Shown in pieces: positions 28,700 to 38,475 of a stretch of DNA of 64,000 bases. A program made the translations under genes and the position numbers. The notes under the pieces were generated by a model, which saw nothing but the letters and a program-made list of their open reading frames with translations, did no database searches and was not told the DNA's origin. The DNA comes from Aquimarina rhabdastrellae (GTDB taxonomy: Bacteria; Bacteroidota; Bacteroidia; Flavobacteriales; Flavobacteriaceae): the NCBI GenBank assembly GCA_947387485.1, contig CANDNT010000002.1, positions 1 through 64,000 of the forward strand, written 5' to 3'. Each line of letters begins with the position of its first letter. The first letter of the stretch is position 1.

Positions 28700-28707
28700 C
28701 AAAGGTA
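28700..28707 (-). promoter_or_regulatory. Promoter -7 box of the TPP-regulated receptor
   Basis: TACCTTTG on the minus strand, 10 bases upstream of the riboswitch aptamer; fits TAnnTTTG. No clear -33 TTG. Confidence 0.5.
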
Positions 28708-28818
28708 GTCTCTTTTTCATAATTCTTACCATCTATTTACTCTTTTTCACCTTAAAACTCTTTTCTACTAATTAAAAAAACCTTATTTTACTCTATTTCT
28801 TTAAGAAGAGAGGTTTTT

Positions 28819-31272
28819 ATGATTAAGAATTTGAAACGTTCGGTTACACTTAAGGTTATTTCTGGTTTTGTTTTGGCTTGCGGAATTGCCTTAGGGACGT
28901 TTTGGATTATACATACTCAACTCACCAATTATTCTAAGATTGCAAAAATTAAAAGCTCCAATAATGATAAACTTATATTGGTGAGTCAAGCATTAACTCA
29001 TCTCTATGATGCAGAAAGTTTATCCCGTAGTCTAGCACGTAATAGTGATTCTTTAAAAATTGAACGCTATCATCAAAAAGTTGATACTATACGAGATTTG
29101 ATTCACGACCTTGCCCAACAATCTCAAGATTCTTCTTTGATTATTAAAACTGAAGAAATTCAGGATTTAATTGACGATAAAAACAAAAACTTTGAAGAGC
29201 TATTAATTATTTACAGTGATCGTCAAGGGAATAATTTTTATCGTAATGCTATTAATGAACTACGTAAAATCAATGAATCTTTTGGGGATCAAAGTTATAA
29301 TAGACGCTTTAAACATCTAAAACCTCATCAAAGACGTGTTTTAATCAAGTTTTTAAAGTATTCTAAAAAAGATAATGCTCAACAGTTATCTTATCAAACC
29401 GTAGATTCTATTGCTACCAAAGTAAAAAAAGTATTAAAAAACCTTGAAGCTGAAGAAAAGAGGTTTCTTTCTCAAGTACAGACTAAAGAAGAAAGCTTAA
29501 CTCATAACGACGAAGTAATCACGAAGAGACTTAGAGAGCTACTCAACACGATAGAAGAAGATGAAATTAAACGTTATGAAGCTCGTATTGATGCTTCTCA
29601 AAAAGTATTAGATAGTACTTCAAACATAATCATAATTGTAACTTCTCTTATCATATTTCTAGTTATTATATTCTTATATCTTATCATTAGAGATATTTCA
29701 AACAATCAACGTTATCGTACTGATCTAGAAGCTGCAAATGCCTATACAGAATCCTTACTTGAAAGCAGAGAATCTTTAATAAATACAGTAACTCATGACC
29801 TTAGATCTCCTCTTAATACAGTAATAGGGTATTCTGCCTTAATGGAAAAAACAGATTTAAGTCATAAACAGAAACATTACCTTAATCATCTTAAAAAATC
29901 TTCAGATTATATTTTGCATCTTGTAAATGATCTTTTGGATTTATCCAAATTAGATGCCGGTAAGATGACTATAGAATCTTTACCTTTTTCTCCTAAAAAA
30001 CTTATAGAAAATACAGTAGCGAGTGTTATTCCTATAGAAGATCCTAAAAACTTATCTATTATTATAGATATTGACGTTGATGATTCTGTGCAATTTATTA
30101 GCGACCCTTTTAGGATTAAACAAATCTTGACAAACTTAATTCACAATGCTTATAAGTTCACAGAGAACGGAAGTATTTCTATTACTTGCGATATTAACTC
30201 TATTTCTGAAACATCTTCAGCTTTAACAATAAATGTCATTGATACAGGAATTGGTATTGACGAAAATCAACAAGAACTTATTTTTAGAGAATTTGAACAA
30301 GGAAAAGAAGAAATCGAAAAACAATATGGAGGTTTTGGGTTAGGCTTAGCAATTACTAAAAGAATAGTTTCCTTACTACAAGGAACTATTTCTTTATCAA
30401 GTGCTATTAACAAAGGGAGTATTTTTTCTATCACTATTCCTGTAACTCAACAGTCTAATGAAGTTTCAGGTAATCAAAACAATACTGTTGACGCTAAGCA
30501 ATTTGCAAATAAACGCGTACTAATAGTTGATGATGATCCATCTCAACTAGCTCTCAGTAGTGAGTTGATTGCCTCTATATCACTTTCTTATCAAACTTGT
30601 TCTAATGTTAAAGATGCACTTGTTGTTTTAGAGAAGAACAAATTTGATCTTATTCTTACTGATATTCAAATGCCTGGTTATGACGGTTTTTATTTATTAA
30701 ATAAAGTCAAAAATGATATACGATACAAAGAAATACCTATTATCGCGCTATCTGGTAGAACTGATATCAGTAATCAAGAATATCTTTCTACCGGTTTTAC
30801 TGCCAGTTTAACAAAACCTTATATGCCCAATGATTTAATTTCGTTAATTTCAAAAATATTCGATTCTTCTATTACATGGATTAATACTACCCCATCTGAA
30901 GAACTAACTACTACTGAATATTCCTTACAAGACTTAATGGTTTTTGCTCACGGAGATATAGAATCTCTTCATTCTATTTTAAATACGTTTTATGACAGTA
31001 CCTCTCAAAATCTCACACAATTAGAGAATGCTATAATGTCAAAAAACATTGGGCAAATCAAAATATTAGCCCATAAAATCTTGCCATTCTTAAAACAAAT
31101 TAAAGCCACAAAAACTGTAGCCTTATTGAAACAAATTGAAACGCCAGAATATTATAAACTCAATGAAGGTCAAATTATAGAGTTAGCAAAGAATGCCGTA
31201 AAAGAAATTCACGCTTTAATTAAAAAGTTAAAAAATGACACTATCACAGATACTATCACCTCTACTTCTTAA
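28819..31272 (+). CDS. Hybrid histidine kinase with REC and HPt domains
   Basis: 817 residues. TM1 about 11-31, an extracytoplasmic helical sensor region (about 35-265), TM2 about 269-290, HisKA with His326 (VTHDLRSPLNTVIGYSAL), HATPase with NLIHNAYKFTENG, DTGIGID and GFGLGLAITKRI. Then a receiver domain (VLIVDDDPSQ, phospho-Asp in LILTDIQMPGYDG) and a C-terminal HPt-like domain with LAHKILPFLKQI. A complete His-Asp-His relay in one protein. Its stop overlaps that of the convergent sigma-54 activator by 3 bases; that regulator is a plausible target. Confidence 0.93.
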   Translation: MIKNLKRSVTLKVISGFVLACGIALGTFWIIHTQLTNYSKIAKIKSSNNDKLILVSQALTHLYDAESLSRSLARNSDSLKIERYHQKVDTIRDLIHDLAQQSQDSSLIIKTEEIQDLIDDKNKNFEELLIIYSDRQGNNFYRNAINELRKINESFGDQSYNRRFKHLKPHQRRVLIKFLKYSKKDNAQQLSYQTVDSIATKVKKVLKNLEAEEKRFLSQVQTKEESLTHNDEVITKRLRELLNTIEEDEIKRYEARIDASQKVLDSTSNIIIIVTSLIIFLVIIFLYLIIRDISNNQRYRTDLEAANAYTESLLESRESLINTVTHDLRSPLNTVIGYSALMEKTDLSHKQKHYLNHLKKSSDYILHLVNDLLDLSKLDAGKMTIESLPFSPKKLIENTVASVIPIEDPKNLSIIIDIDVDDSVQFISDPFRIKQILTNLIHNAYKFTENGSISITCDINSISETSSALTINVIDTGIGIDENQQELIFREFEQGKEEIEKQYGGFGLGLAITKRIVSLLQGTISLSSAINKGSIFSITIPVTQQSNEVSGNQNNTVDAKQFANKRVLIVDDDPSQLALSSELIASISLSYQTCSNVKDALVVLEKNKFDLILTDIQMPGYDGFYLLNKVKNDIRYKEIPIIALSGRTDISNQEYLSTGFTASLTKPYMPNDLISLISKIFDSSITWINTTPSEELTTTEYSLQDLMVFAHGDIESLHSILNTFYDSTSQNLTQLENAIMSKNIGQIKILAHKILPFLKQIKATKTVALLKQIETPEYYKLNEGQIIELAKNAVKEIHALIKKLKNDTITDTITSTS

Positions 31273-32609
31273 TATTCTATATCGTAATGATTCAGTTTGT
31301 TATAAAGTGTTTTTCTATCAATACCTAACATCCTAGCAGCCTTTGCTTTATTTCCATTAGCTTTTTCTAAAGCATCTAAAATCATTTCCTTTTCATTTTC
31401 ATTCTTAAAAAGCTTATATACAGGTGTAGTGCCTGTAGCATTTACTATTTCGCCAGGCAACACTTCTTGTGTTATAAAATCACCTTGTGTTAATAACACA
31501 GAGCGTTTTACTATATTTTTTAACTCTCTAAGATTTCCTGGCCAATCATATCGTTTAAAAGCTTCTAATACTTTCTCGGTAAATCCAACTATACTTTTTT
31601 CGAGTTCCTCGTTTGCTTCTTCTAAGAAATGATCTGCAAATAGCATTAAGTCTTCTGTTCGATCTTTTAATGAAGGGATCTTCATCGAAAACTCATTCAA
31701 TCGGTGATATAAATCCTCTCTAAAATTACCTTCCTTCACTGCTTTACTCAAATCTTCATTAGTAGCAGCTATTACACGGATATCAACTTCTATTTCTCTA
31801 TTACTTCCTACTGGTTTTATTTTTCGTTCTTGTAATGCTCGTAGCAACTGTACTTGAAGTTCATAACTTAAATTTCCTATCTCATCAAGAAAAAGTGTTC
31901 CTCCATTTGCAGCTTCAAAATGCCCCGTTTTATCATTAATTGCTCCCGTAAACGATCCCTTAATATGCCCAAAAAATTCACTTGAAGCTATTTCTTTTGG
32001 TATAGCTCCACAATCTACTGCTATAAAAGGTTTATTCGCACGATTACTAGCTTTATGGATACTACTAGCTACATATTCTTTTCCTGTTCCACTATTACCA
32101 ATAATCAAAACAGACATTTTAGTAGGAGCCACAAGTTCTACATATTCATTTAACTTTTTTGAAGCTAAACTTATTCCTTTAACATAATTAGTATCTTCTA
32201 CTACCGTTTTTCTTTTTGCAATTTTTTTATGTTGATCTTTTAAGTCTTCTTTTCTTCCTAATGCATTTTGTATTGTCGTTACTATCTTTTCTGGATGAAA
32301 TGGTTTTGATATATAATCAAAAGCACCTTGTTTGATAGCTTTTACAGCCATATCGATCTCAGCATATCCAGTCATTACAACAACTTGAATTTTCTCTTCT
32401 AAATTCTTAATATGATTGAGCAATGTAATACCATCTTGATCTGGTAATCTCATGTCTGTGAGGACCAAATCAAATTGATTTTGTTCTATTTCGGATATGG
32501 CTTCCTGTATAGAAAAGGCTGTAGTAATTTTAAAATTTTTCTTTTCAAGAAATGTTTTTAGCATCATACAAAACGCTACATCATCTTCTACTATCAGTAT
32601 TCTGGACAT
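31269..32609 (-). CDS. Sigma-54-dependent response regulator, NtrC family
   Basis: 446 residues: receiver domain with phospho-Asp52 (LVLTDMRLPDQDG), AAA+ domain with Walker A GNSGTGKE (171-178), sigma-54 contact loop GSFTGA (218-223, for the usual GAFTGA), Walker B GGTLFLDEIG, and a Fis-type helix-turn-helix at the end (NKAKAARMLGIDRKTLYNKL). Activates sigma-54 promoters on phosphorylation. Target genes unknown. Confidence 0.94.
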   Translation of the reverse strand: MSRILIVEDDVAFCMMLKTFLEKKNFKITTAFSIQEAISEIEQNQFDLVLTDMRLPDQDGITLLNHIKNLEEKIQVVVMTGYAEIDMAVKAIKQGAFDYISKPFHPEKIVTTIQNALGRKEDLKDQHKKIAKRKTVVEDTNYVKGISLASKKLNEYVELVAPTKMSVLIIGNSGTGKEYVASSIHKASNRANKPFIAVDCGAIPKEIASSEFFGHIKGSFTGAINDKTGHFEAANGGTLFLDEIGNLSYELQVQLLRALQERKIKPVGSNREIEVDIRVIAATNEDLSKAVKEGNFREDLYHRLNEFSMKIPSLKDRTEDLMLFADHFLEEANEELEKSIVGFTEKVLEAFKRYDWPGNLRELKNIVKRSVLLTQGDFITQEVLPGEIVNATGTTPVYKLFKNENEKEMILDALEKANGNKAKAARMLGIDRKTLYNKLNHYDIEY

Positions 32610-32679
32610 CTTCTTCTTTCTCTTGGTGTTTTGTAGCTATAAACTTATGAAATTTACGGTTATTATGCATTGTAAAATA

Positions 32680-32714
32680 AAAAAAAGAGACTCTTGGGAC
32701 TGAGTCTCTTTTTA
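32680..32714 (-). terminator. Terminator after the small secreted protein gene
   Basis: 12 bp stem AAAAAGAGACTC / GAGTCTCTTTTT with an 8 nt loop, about 60 bases past the stop of the 32777-33094 gene. Confidence 0.8.
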
Positions 32715-32776
32715 TTTACTAAACAACTTTAAAATTGTTCCTGATTAAGGGAAACAACAATCTTTTTTCTCTACCC

Positions 32777-33094
32777 CTAGATTTTAGATTCGTTATTTAG
32801 TTTAACCAATTTGCCTTCGGCATTTGCAAATATGACTTGAGTTTGATTATTAGTTTTCTTTAACTCTAATTTAAATATATCTTTATCAACGTTTTTATAT
32901 GCCTTAGAAATCCAATATTCATTATAATTTACAACTACAAATTCTTGAATATTTATAGGAACTTCAACAATAGGTATTTCTATATAGTTTTTTAAATCAC
33001 TACTACTTTGGTATGTAGTCTCCTGTGATTGAACTCCTTGAGCAGAAGTTAAACCTACTATGATTGCAATAATTACAGTATGTTTTTTCATCAC
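32777..33094 (-). CDS. Small secreted protein, unknown
   Basis: 105 residues with a signal peptide (hydrophobic 6-20, cleavage near residue 23 at VQSQ), then a single small alpha/beta domain of about 80 residues with a YWISKAYKNVDKDIFKLEL strand. Its proportions resemble PepSY-like periplasmic domains, but I cannot assign a family. It has its own terminator and probably its own promoter. Confidence 0.65.
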   Translation of the reverse strand: MMKKHTVIIAIIVGLTSAQGVQSQETTYQSSSDLKNYIEIPIVEVPINIQEFVVVNYNEYWISKAYKNVDKDIFKLELKKTNNQTQVIFANAEGKLVKLNNESKI

Positions 33095-33231
33095 TTATAT
33101 GATTACCTACATATAAATAATAAAAAATCATTCCATAATTTAATTTCGACCCAAAAAACCAATAAAACATTAAAAAACAACACCTTATAGGTTTTTAAAT
33201 ATTTTCAGAGCAAGTTCATTTGTGTAGAACA

Positions 33232-33270
33232 CATATATTAAGTGTGGATTTTATACACACTTAATATATG
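33232..33270. other. 15 bp perfect hairpin between DUF4301 and the small secreted protein
   Basis: CATATATTAAGTGTG / CACACTTAATATATG with a 9 nt loop, starting 21 bases past the DUF4301 stop. There is no T-run on the minus strand, so it is an unusual terminator, a 3'-end protecting structure, or an operator-like site. Confidence 0.55.
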
Positions 33271-33290
33271 CAAATTCAGCCATTCTTGAA

Positions 33291-34853
33291 TTAAGAAAAC
33301 AGTTTTACCTGATGTGCTGACTTTAATAAATCATTTATTGTTTTTACAGGATTAAATGTTGTTAACGGAACTTCGACAAATACACTAATCCAATTAGCCA
33401 TTGCTCCATTCCACAATCCTGGCAACTCAAGCGCCTTTAATTTCTCTCCCTTTATAGATTTGATAGTTATAAATCCAGCTGTCTCATCTATATAATCACT
33501 TAGATCAAATTTTTCTCCTTTATAGTTTTTTACGCCACAAACGATATCTACTGGATTAAAGTGAGTTGCTCTTTTAAGGATTCCTAATTGCCTTTCGTCG
33601 TTTTTATTAATTTGTGCAGTTTCTATAATTTGTAATGTAATTCGTCCTCTCACACCTTTAACCCAGAAAGGTCCTCCTCCAGGTTCCCCTTCGTTTTCTA
33701 CCATACCACATACACGAATCGGACGATTCAATGAACTTCTTAAAAAGTCTAATTTGAATTCTTCTGAGAACTTATCAAAATCATATGGAAACATAATGTT
33801 CAATTGTTTTTCCATAAATTCTTTTATCTCGAGTAACTTTTCTTCAGAAGGAATACATTTATCTATCTCTTTTAAAATCTCAAAAATCTTATTTTGAATT
33901 TCTATCAGTTTTCCTGCTAAAACTTTCTTATAATCGGCAACATCATCTTGATATTTTCTTACAACAACATTATCTATATTCTTGATAAAAATAATATCAG
34001 CTTCTAAATCATTTAGATTCTCTATTAATGCTCCGTGTCCTCCTGGTCTAAACAATACTTCTCCATTTTCTTTTCTAAAAAGTTTATTATCCATCGTTAC
34101 AGCTACTGTATCTGTTTCGGATTTCTGAAAAGAATATGTTATATCAAAATCAACCCCTGTCTTTTTCTCTACTTTTTTTCTGATATCTTCGAAAGCGTAT
34201 TCAAAAGCCTCTAAATGATCTTTACCAATAGTAAAATGTAATTTAGCTTTTCCATTTGCAGTTCCATACCCTACAGCTTCATACAAATGTTCTTCAAAAG
34301 CTGTTGTCATTTCATCTGAATATTTATGAAACGGCAATAATCCTTTAGGATATGCTCCATAATTTAATCCTTTAACTCTCAACATTGTCTCTACAAAGAG
34401 ATACAATTGTTTCCCTTCTGACAATTCATTAAATTTAGGGTACCATTTTTGGATTTTGGTCATTACCTTATCATAGAAAGGAAACTTCTCTAATCCAATT
34501 AAAAATAAACGAATTGCCGTTGCTTTTTGATAATTTGTGTATGAGTTTAATCGTTCTTTTTCGTAATCATAAGTATCCAGAAAACGAAATAAGTCTTTAA
34601 ACATTCGTGTTGCTGCTCCAGATGCTGGAACAAATTTTATCGTATCTAATTTTTCTAATTTAGTTTCGTATAACTTTAGTAAAGATTCCTTTTCTTCATT
34701 TGACAATCTACAAATTCCTTCATTTATAGTAGCTGCACTTTTTAATACAACACTAGGAATTCCTTTTTTAAAAATCTCGACTTGCGTCATGATTTTGTCC
34801 AATGTAATTCCTTTTTCTTTTACGAGCTTTATATCTTTATCTGTTATATTCAT
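33291..34853 (-). CDS. DUF4301 family protein
   Basis: 520 residues, cytoplasmic by composition. The N-terminal part carries KFVPASGAATRMFKDL, the DUF4301 signature, which resembles a nucleotide-sugar transferase P-loop-like segment; a second conserved region is LFRPGGHGALIENLNDL. Function unknown. It ends a five-gene operon with a NadR-like kinase directly upstream (3 bases), an arrangement I know from other Flavobacteria. Confidence 0.85.
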   Translation of the reverse strand: MNITDKDIKLVKEKGITLDKIMTQVEIFKKGIPSVVLKSAATINEGICRLSNEEKESLLKLYETKLEKLDTIKFVPASGAATRMFKDLFRFLDTYDYEKERLNSYTNYQKATAIRLFLIGLEKFPFYDKVMTKIQKWYPKFNELSEGKQLYLFVETMLRVKGLNYGAYPKGLLPFHKYSDEMTTAFEEHLYEAVGYGTANGKAKLHFTIGKDHLEAFEYAFEDIRKKVEKKTGVDFDITYSFQKSETDTVAVTMDNKLFRKENGEVLFRPGGHGALIENLNDLEADIIFIKNIDNVVVRKYQDDVADYKKVLAGKLIEIQNKIFEILKEIDKCIPSEEKLLEIKEFMEKQLNIMFPYDFDKFSEEFKLDFLRSSLNRPIRVCGMVENEGEPGGGPFWVKGVRGRITLQIIETAQINKNDERQLGILKRATHFNPVDIVCGVKNYKGEKFDLSDYIDETAGFITIKSIKGEKLKALELPGLWNGAMANWISVFVEVPLTTFNPVKTINDLLKSAHQVKLFS

Positions 34854-34856
34854 TTC

Positions 34857-35420
34857 TTATTCGTTTAATAATTGATCTATTGCTTTTGTTGCTTTTTGAA
34901 AACGTGCTTCCTTATCACCTTTTAATAAAATATAAGGTCTGTCATTCTTTTCTAATGCTTCTTTAAATAATTGAAACATTTCTTCTCTTTCTGTAGGTTT
35001 ATCACGAAGATCATCTGCCTCCCAAGGCACATCAATATATGTTAGAAAATACATATCGTAATTATTCTCTAACGAAATCTTTTCTAATGTTTCGTCACAG
35101 ATTCCATTAAAATATGCTCTAGAATATACTTGCGTTTCTAATATATCCGTATCACAGATCAATACTCTATTTGCTTTTTGTGCAGCTTCATTTTCTAATT
35201 TCATTTGCCCTTCTGCTATAGGGAGCAAATCCTCATAACCACAAATAGCTTGTTCTTCATTCCATTTTTTTTGCAAATAATCTCTTGCATATTCTGGAAC
35301 CCATTCTGTATTGTAATGCTTAGCTAAATCTCGAGATAATGTCGTTTTCCCAGTAGATTCAGGACCAAACAAAACTACTCTTATACAGTCACTAGGTTGT
35401 TGTCTAAGCTTCTCTTCCAT
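34857..35420 (-). CDS. NadR-like P-loop kinase
   Basis: 187 residues corresponding to the ribosylnicotinamide kinase half of NadR: Walker A FGPESTGKTTLSRDL, EYARDYLQKKW, CDTDILETQVYS and a DVPWEADDLRDK motif. The NMN adenylyltransferase half is absent. It overlaps the pnuC-like gene by 40 bases, so the two are translated together: a transporter plus a kinase that traps the imported nucleoside-like vitamin by phosphorylation. Nicotinamide riboside is the family substrate; thiamine is possible here given the thiamine-binding protein next door. Confidence 0.85.
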   Translation of the reverse strand: MEEKLRQQPSDCIRVVLFGPESTGKTTLSRDLAKHYNTEWVPEYARDYLQKKWNEEQAICGYEDLLPIAEGQMKLENEAAQKANRVLICDTDILETQVYSRAYFNGICDETLEKISLENNYDMYFLTYIDVPWEADDLRDKPTEREEMFQLFKEALEKNDRPYILLKGDKEARFQKATKAIDQLLNE

Positions 35421-36013
35421 TTGATATATCCGTAAATTGCAAGTACTGTAAACATTAAATATTGAAAACTGGTAAACGTAAGTCCTTTATAAAAATATAA
35501 TGGTACCGAAATAATATCACCGATAATCCAATATATCCAATTCTCTATCTTTCGTTTAGCCATAAGCCACATACCAACAAAAAAGACTGCTGTCGTTATG
35601 GTATCCACATAGGCTGTCCAACTCGTCCATTTATCAAAAAATTGGTATACAAAATATACGAAAAGTAATGTTAAGCTAAATATAAGTATTGATATTTTTT
35701 TCTCTCCGATAGTAGTCCTTGAGATAGGTGTAAAATGTGTAGCATCTACTTTTCTTGTCCACACATACCATCCATAAACACTCATGATAAAGTAATATGC
35801 ATTAATCATTGTATCTCCTAATAATCCCCAGTCAATCAAAAGATATACAAAAATAGCAGTACTTACCATCCCTGTAGGGTATACCCAAATCTTATTTTCT
35901 TTAGAAAACCAAACAGATAAAAAACCAAAGATCACTGCTGTTATTTCTAATATCAATATATGTAATGGATAATCGCTATACTGGCTAAATAAAAAATCAA
36001 AAATCTGGCTCAT
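35381..36013 (-). CDS. PnuC-like vitamin transporter
   Basis: About 210 residues with seven hydrophobic segments and the PnuC-like motifs WVYPTGMVSTAIFVYLL and WIIGDIISVPLYFYKGL (the WxxxD and YxxxL ligand region). The ATG at 36013 is chosen over a GTG at 36028. PnuC carriers facilitate diffusion of nicotinamide riboside; PnuT relatives take thiamine. Placement between a thiamine-binding protein and a NadR-like kinase leaves the substrate open. Confidence 0.88.
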   Translation of the reverse strand: MSQIFDFLFSQYSDYPLHILILEITAVIFGFLSVWFSKENKIWVYPTGMVSTAIFVYLLIDWGLLGDTMINAYYFIMSVYGWYVWTRKVDATHFTPISRTTIGEKKISILIFSLTLLFVYFVYQFFDKWTSWTAYVDTITTAVFFVGMWLMAKRKIENWIYWIIGDIISVPLYFYKGLTFTSFQYLMFTVLAIYGYIKWKRSLDNNLVTV

Positions 36014-36257
36014 AATCACTTCTATCACTTTTTACCAACTTCATTTGTAACACTCCATTTTCTATTGTTCCAAATGATTTCTTTATCAATGTCGTCAAAA
36101 ATGGTATTACTTCATCAAAATCCCCGTAGACTTGAGTACTTAGCGGGTTTTCCATTACAACAAATTTTGACGTTCTAAGTTCCTTGATAAATTCCTTTAT
36201 TGGCGTTTCAAAATCATCTTGTAAAGGTGTCAAGGTTAATTCTACCGATACTTTCAT
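35997..36257 (-). CDS. MTH1187-type thiamine-binding protein
   Basis: 86 residues, ferredoxin-like fold of the MTH1187/YqgV group (start VSVELTLTPLQDDFETPIKEF, a PLSTQVYGDFDEV strand, and a KKSF helix). Characterised members bind thiamine. It overlaps the pnuC-like gene by 17 bases and is 9 bases after the phosphopantetheinyl transferase. It may buffer or deliver the vitamin imported by the neighbouring transporter. Confidence 0.75.
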   Translation of the reverse strand: MKVSVELTLTPLQDDFETPIKEFIKELRTSKFVVMENPLSTQVYGDFDEVIPFLTTLIKKSFGTIENGVLQMKLVKSDRSDYEPDF

Positions 36258-36266
36258 ATATTTATA

Positions 36267-36905
36267 TTAAGATGCGTATGGCAAAGCATAAACGCATGTA
36301 AACCCTTCAAATTCTAAATAACTTATATCATAATGACTTAATACATCTTTATATTTAATACTTCCTATAGTAAAAGGTACATTTAAATCAAAAGCATCAA
36401 TATGCACATGTTGTTCAAAACTTAAGCCTGCAGTAGCATACAATTTATATAAGGACTCTTTTGCCCCCCAAATAACTGTTAATATGCGAACTTTATCTTC
36501 TTCTTTTTGACTCTCGACAAAAGGAACTTCTGTAGTTATAAATTTATGTGCGATCTTTTTAATCTTATCTCGCTGTTTTTCTATGTCAATTCCTATTTCT
36601 TTAGTACTTATAATAATTCCCGAAAACTCAAAAGAATGTGTTATTGAGATTTGCATTCCATCTTTAAGGTGTGGTTTTCCAAAATCATCATAAAATAAAT
36701 CATGATCGGTATATCCCACCTTTGCTAATAGATGTCTTACACTCATAAATCCTCGTTTATGAATATCTGATTTCATTCTATTTACACGATTTTGACAATG
36801 TTCGGTAAGATTGATCCCTTCAGATAATTGTTCAAAAGATTCTTCTATCTTCCAGATCAACACTTTAGTATCTTGATCTATTGTTATAGTTTTGTAAAGA
36901 GGCAT
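36267..36905 (-). CDS. 4'-phosphopantetheinyl transferase superfamily protein
   Basis: 212 residues, Sfp/HetI-like. Motifs IGIDIEKQRDKI (Mg-binding Asp and Glu) and VIWGAKESLYKLY (WxxKE) are intact, so it should transfer phosphopantetheine from CoA to a carrier protein. No carrier-protein or polyketide gene is nearby. First gene of the operon ending with DUF4301; the functional link to the vitamin genes is unclear. Confidence 0.9.
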   Translation of the reverse strand: MPLYKTITIDQDTKVLIWKIEESFEQLSEGINLTEHCQNRVNRMKSDIHKRGFMSVRHLLAKVGYTDHDLFYDDFGKPHLKDGMQISITHSFEFSGIIISTKEIGIDIEKQRDKIKKIAHKFITTEVPFVESQKEEDKVRILTVIWGAKESLYKLYATAGLSFEQHVHIDAFDLNVPFTIGSIKYKDVLSHYDISYLEFEGFTCVYALPYAS

Positions 36906-37070
36906 GTATAGTATTAAAGTTATTACTTACATTTGCAAACTGGAAAATCAATAGTAATCGATAAATCTATTTGCAAAGACGAATTTAGAACATTTTTATC
37001 GATCCAAAGCTTTATAATTGATTTTTCATACTATTAATTTAATTTTTAGATAAAAACGTTTTTACCGAAA

Positions 37071-37088
37071 AATCTCATTTTTGAGATT
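37071..37088 (+). other. Small hairpin in the ahcY leader
   Basis: AATCTCA-TTTT-TGAGATT, a perfect 7 bp stem with a 4 nt loop, 20 bases before the ahcY ATG. It could shield or expose the start region. It does not resemble a SAH or SAM riboswitch. Confidence 0.4.
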
Positions 37089-37107
37089 CACATAAAACAA
37101 AATTACG

Positions 37108-38424
37108 ATGAGTACAAAAACACCTACGTATGTACCCTTTAAAGTAAAAGACATATCTTTAGCGGCATGGGGAAGAAAAGAAATCGAATTGGCTGAAGCA
37201 GAAATGCCTGGTTTAATGTCACTTCGTGAAGAATACAAAGATGAACAACCTTTAAAAGGAGCTCGTATTGCTGGATGTCTACACATGACTATCCAAACGG
37301 CTGTTCTTATAGAAACTCTTGTTGCTTTAGGAGCAGAGGTTACTTGGAGTTCTTGTAACATATTCTCTACTCAAGATCAAGCTGCAGCTGCTATCGCTGA
37401 TGCTGGAGTACCTGTATATGCATGGAAAGGAATGAACGAAGAAGAGTTTGATTGGTGTATAGAACAAACTCTTTTCTTTGGAGAAGACAGAAAACCATTA
37501 AACATGATTCTTGATGATGGTGGTGACTTAACTAATATGGTATTAGACCGTTACCCAGAATTAGTAAAAGATATCAAAGGATTATCTGAAGAAACTACTA
37601 CTGGTGTTCACCGTTTATACGAGCGTGTTAAAAATGGTACTTTACCAATGCCTGCTATCAATGTAAACGACTCTGTAACTAAATCTAAATTTGATAACAA
37701 ATATGGATGTAGAGAAAGTGCAGTTGACGCTATACGTCGTGCAACAGATACTATGCTTGCAGGAAAACGTGTTGTAGTTTGTGGATATGGTGATGTAGGA
37801 AAAGGAACTGCTGCTTCATTTAGAGGTGCTGGATCTATTGTTACTATTACAGAAATTGATCCTATTTGTGCACTACAAGCTGCAATGGATGGTTTTGAAG
37901 TTAAAAAATTAGAAACTGTAGTAGGTAATGCAGATGTTATTATTACTACTACTGGTAATAAAGATATCGTTCAAGGTCGTCACTTTGAAGCAATGAAAGA
38001 CAAAACTATCGTTTGTAACATTGGTCATTTTGATAACGAAATCGATATGGCTTGGTTAAATACTAACCATGGAACTACTAAAGACGAAATCAAACCTCAA
38101 GTAGACAAATATACTATTGATGGTAAAGATATCATCATTCTTGCAGAAGGACGTTTAGTAAACTTAGGTTGTGCTACTGGACATCCAAGTTTCGTAATGA
38201 GTAATTCATTTACAAACCAAACTCTTGCTCAAATAGAGCTTTGGAACCACTCTGATAAGTACGAAAATGATGTATATATGTTACCTAAACATCTTGATGA
38301 AAAGGTAGCTAAATTACACTTAGCTCGTCTTGGTGTAGAATTAGATGTTTTAACAGAAGATCAGGCTAGCTACATTGGTGTTACTGTTGAAGGTCCATAT
38401 AAGCCAGAATATTACAGATACTAA
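37108..38424 (+). CDS. ahcY: Adenosylhomocysteinase
   Basis: Hydrolyses S-adenosylhomocysteine to homocysteine and adenosine, using tightly bound NAD. 438 residues, the usual size; motifs [36 protein letters not shown] and the NAD loop [11 protein letters not shown] are all present, ending KPEYYRY. Monocistronic between divergent PPTase and a terminator. Confidence 0.97.
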   Translation: MSTKTPTYVPFKVKDISLAAWGRKEIELAEAEMPGLMSLREEYKDEQPLKGARIAGCLHMTIQTAVLIETLVALGAEVTWSSCNIFSTQDQAAAAIADAGVPVYAWKGMNEEEFDWCIEQTLFFGEDRKPLNMILDDGGDLTNMVLDRYPELVKDIKGLSEETTTGVHRLYERVKNGTLPMPAINVNDSVTKSKFDNKYGCRESAVDAIRRATDTMLAGKRVVVCGYGDVGKGTAASFRGAGSIVTITEIDPICALQAAMDGFEVKKLETVVGNADVIITTTGNKDIVQGRHFEAMKDKTIVCNIGHFDNEIDMAWLNTNHGTTKDEIKPQVDKYTIDGKDIIILAEGRLVNLGCATGHPSFVMSNSFTNQTLAQIELWNHSDKYENDVYMLPKHLDEKVAKLHLARLGVELDVLTEDQASYIGVTVEGPYKPEYYRY

Positions 38425-38443
38425 TATCTGATTCTATAAAGCT

Positions 38444-38473
38444 AAAAAGACTCCTAATTAAGGAGTCTTTTTT
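38444..38473. terminator. Shared terminator between ahcY and the convergent gene
   Basis: 12 bp stem AAAAAGACTCCT / AGGAGTCTTTTT with a 5 nt loop and T-runs on both strands, between the two stop codons. Confidence 0.85.
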
Positions 38474-38475
38474 AT

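Noticed and set aside
37021..37107. SAH or SAM riboswitch before ahcY
   Set aside because: Only a small 7 bp hairpin; none of the conserved riboswitch cores is visible.
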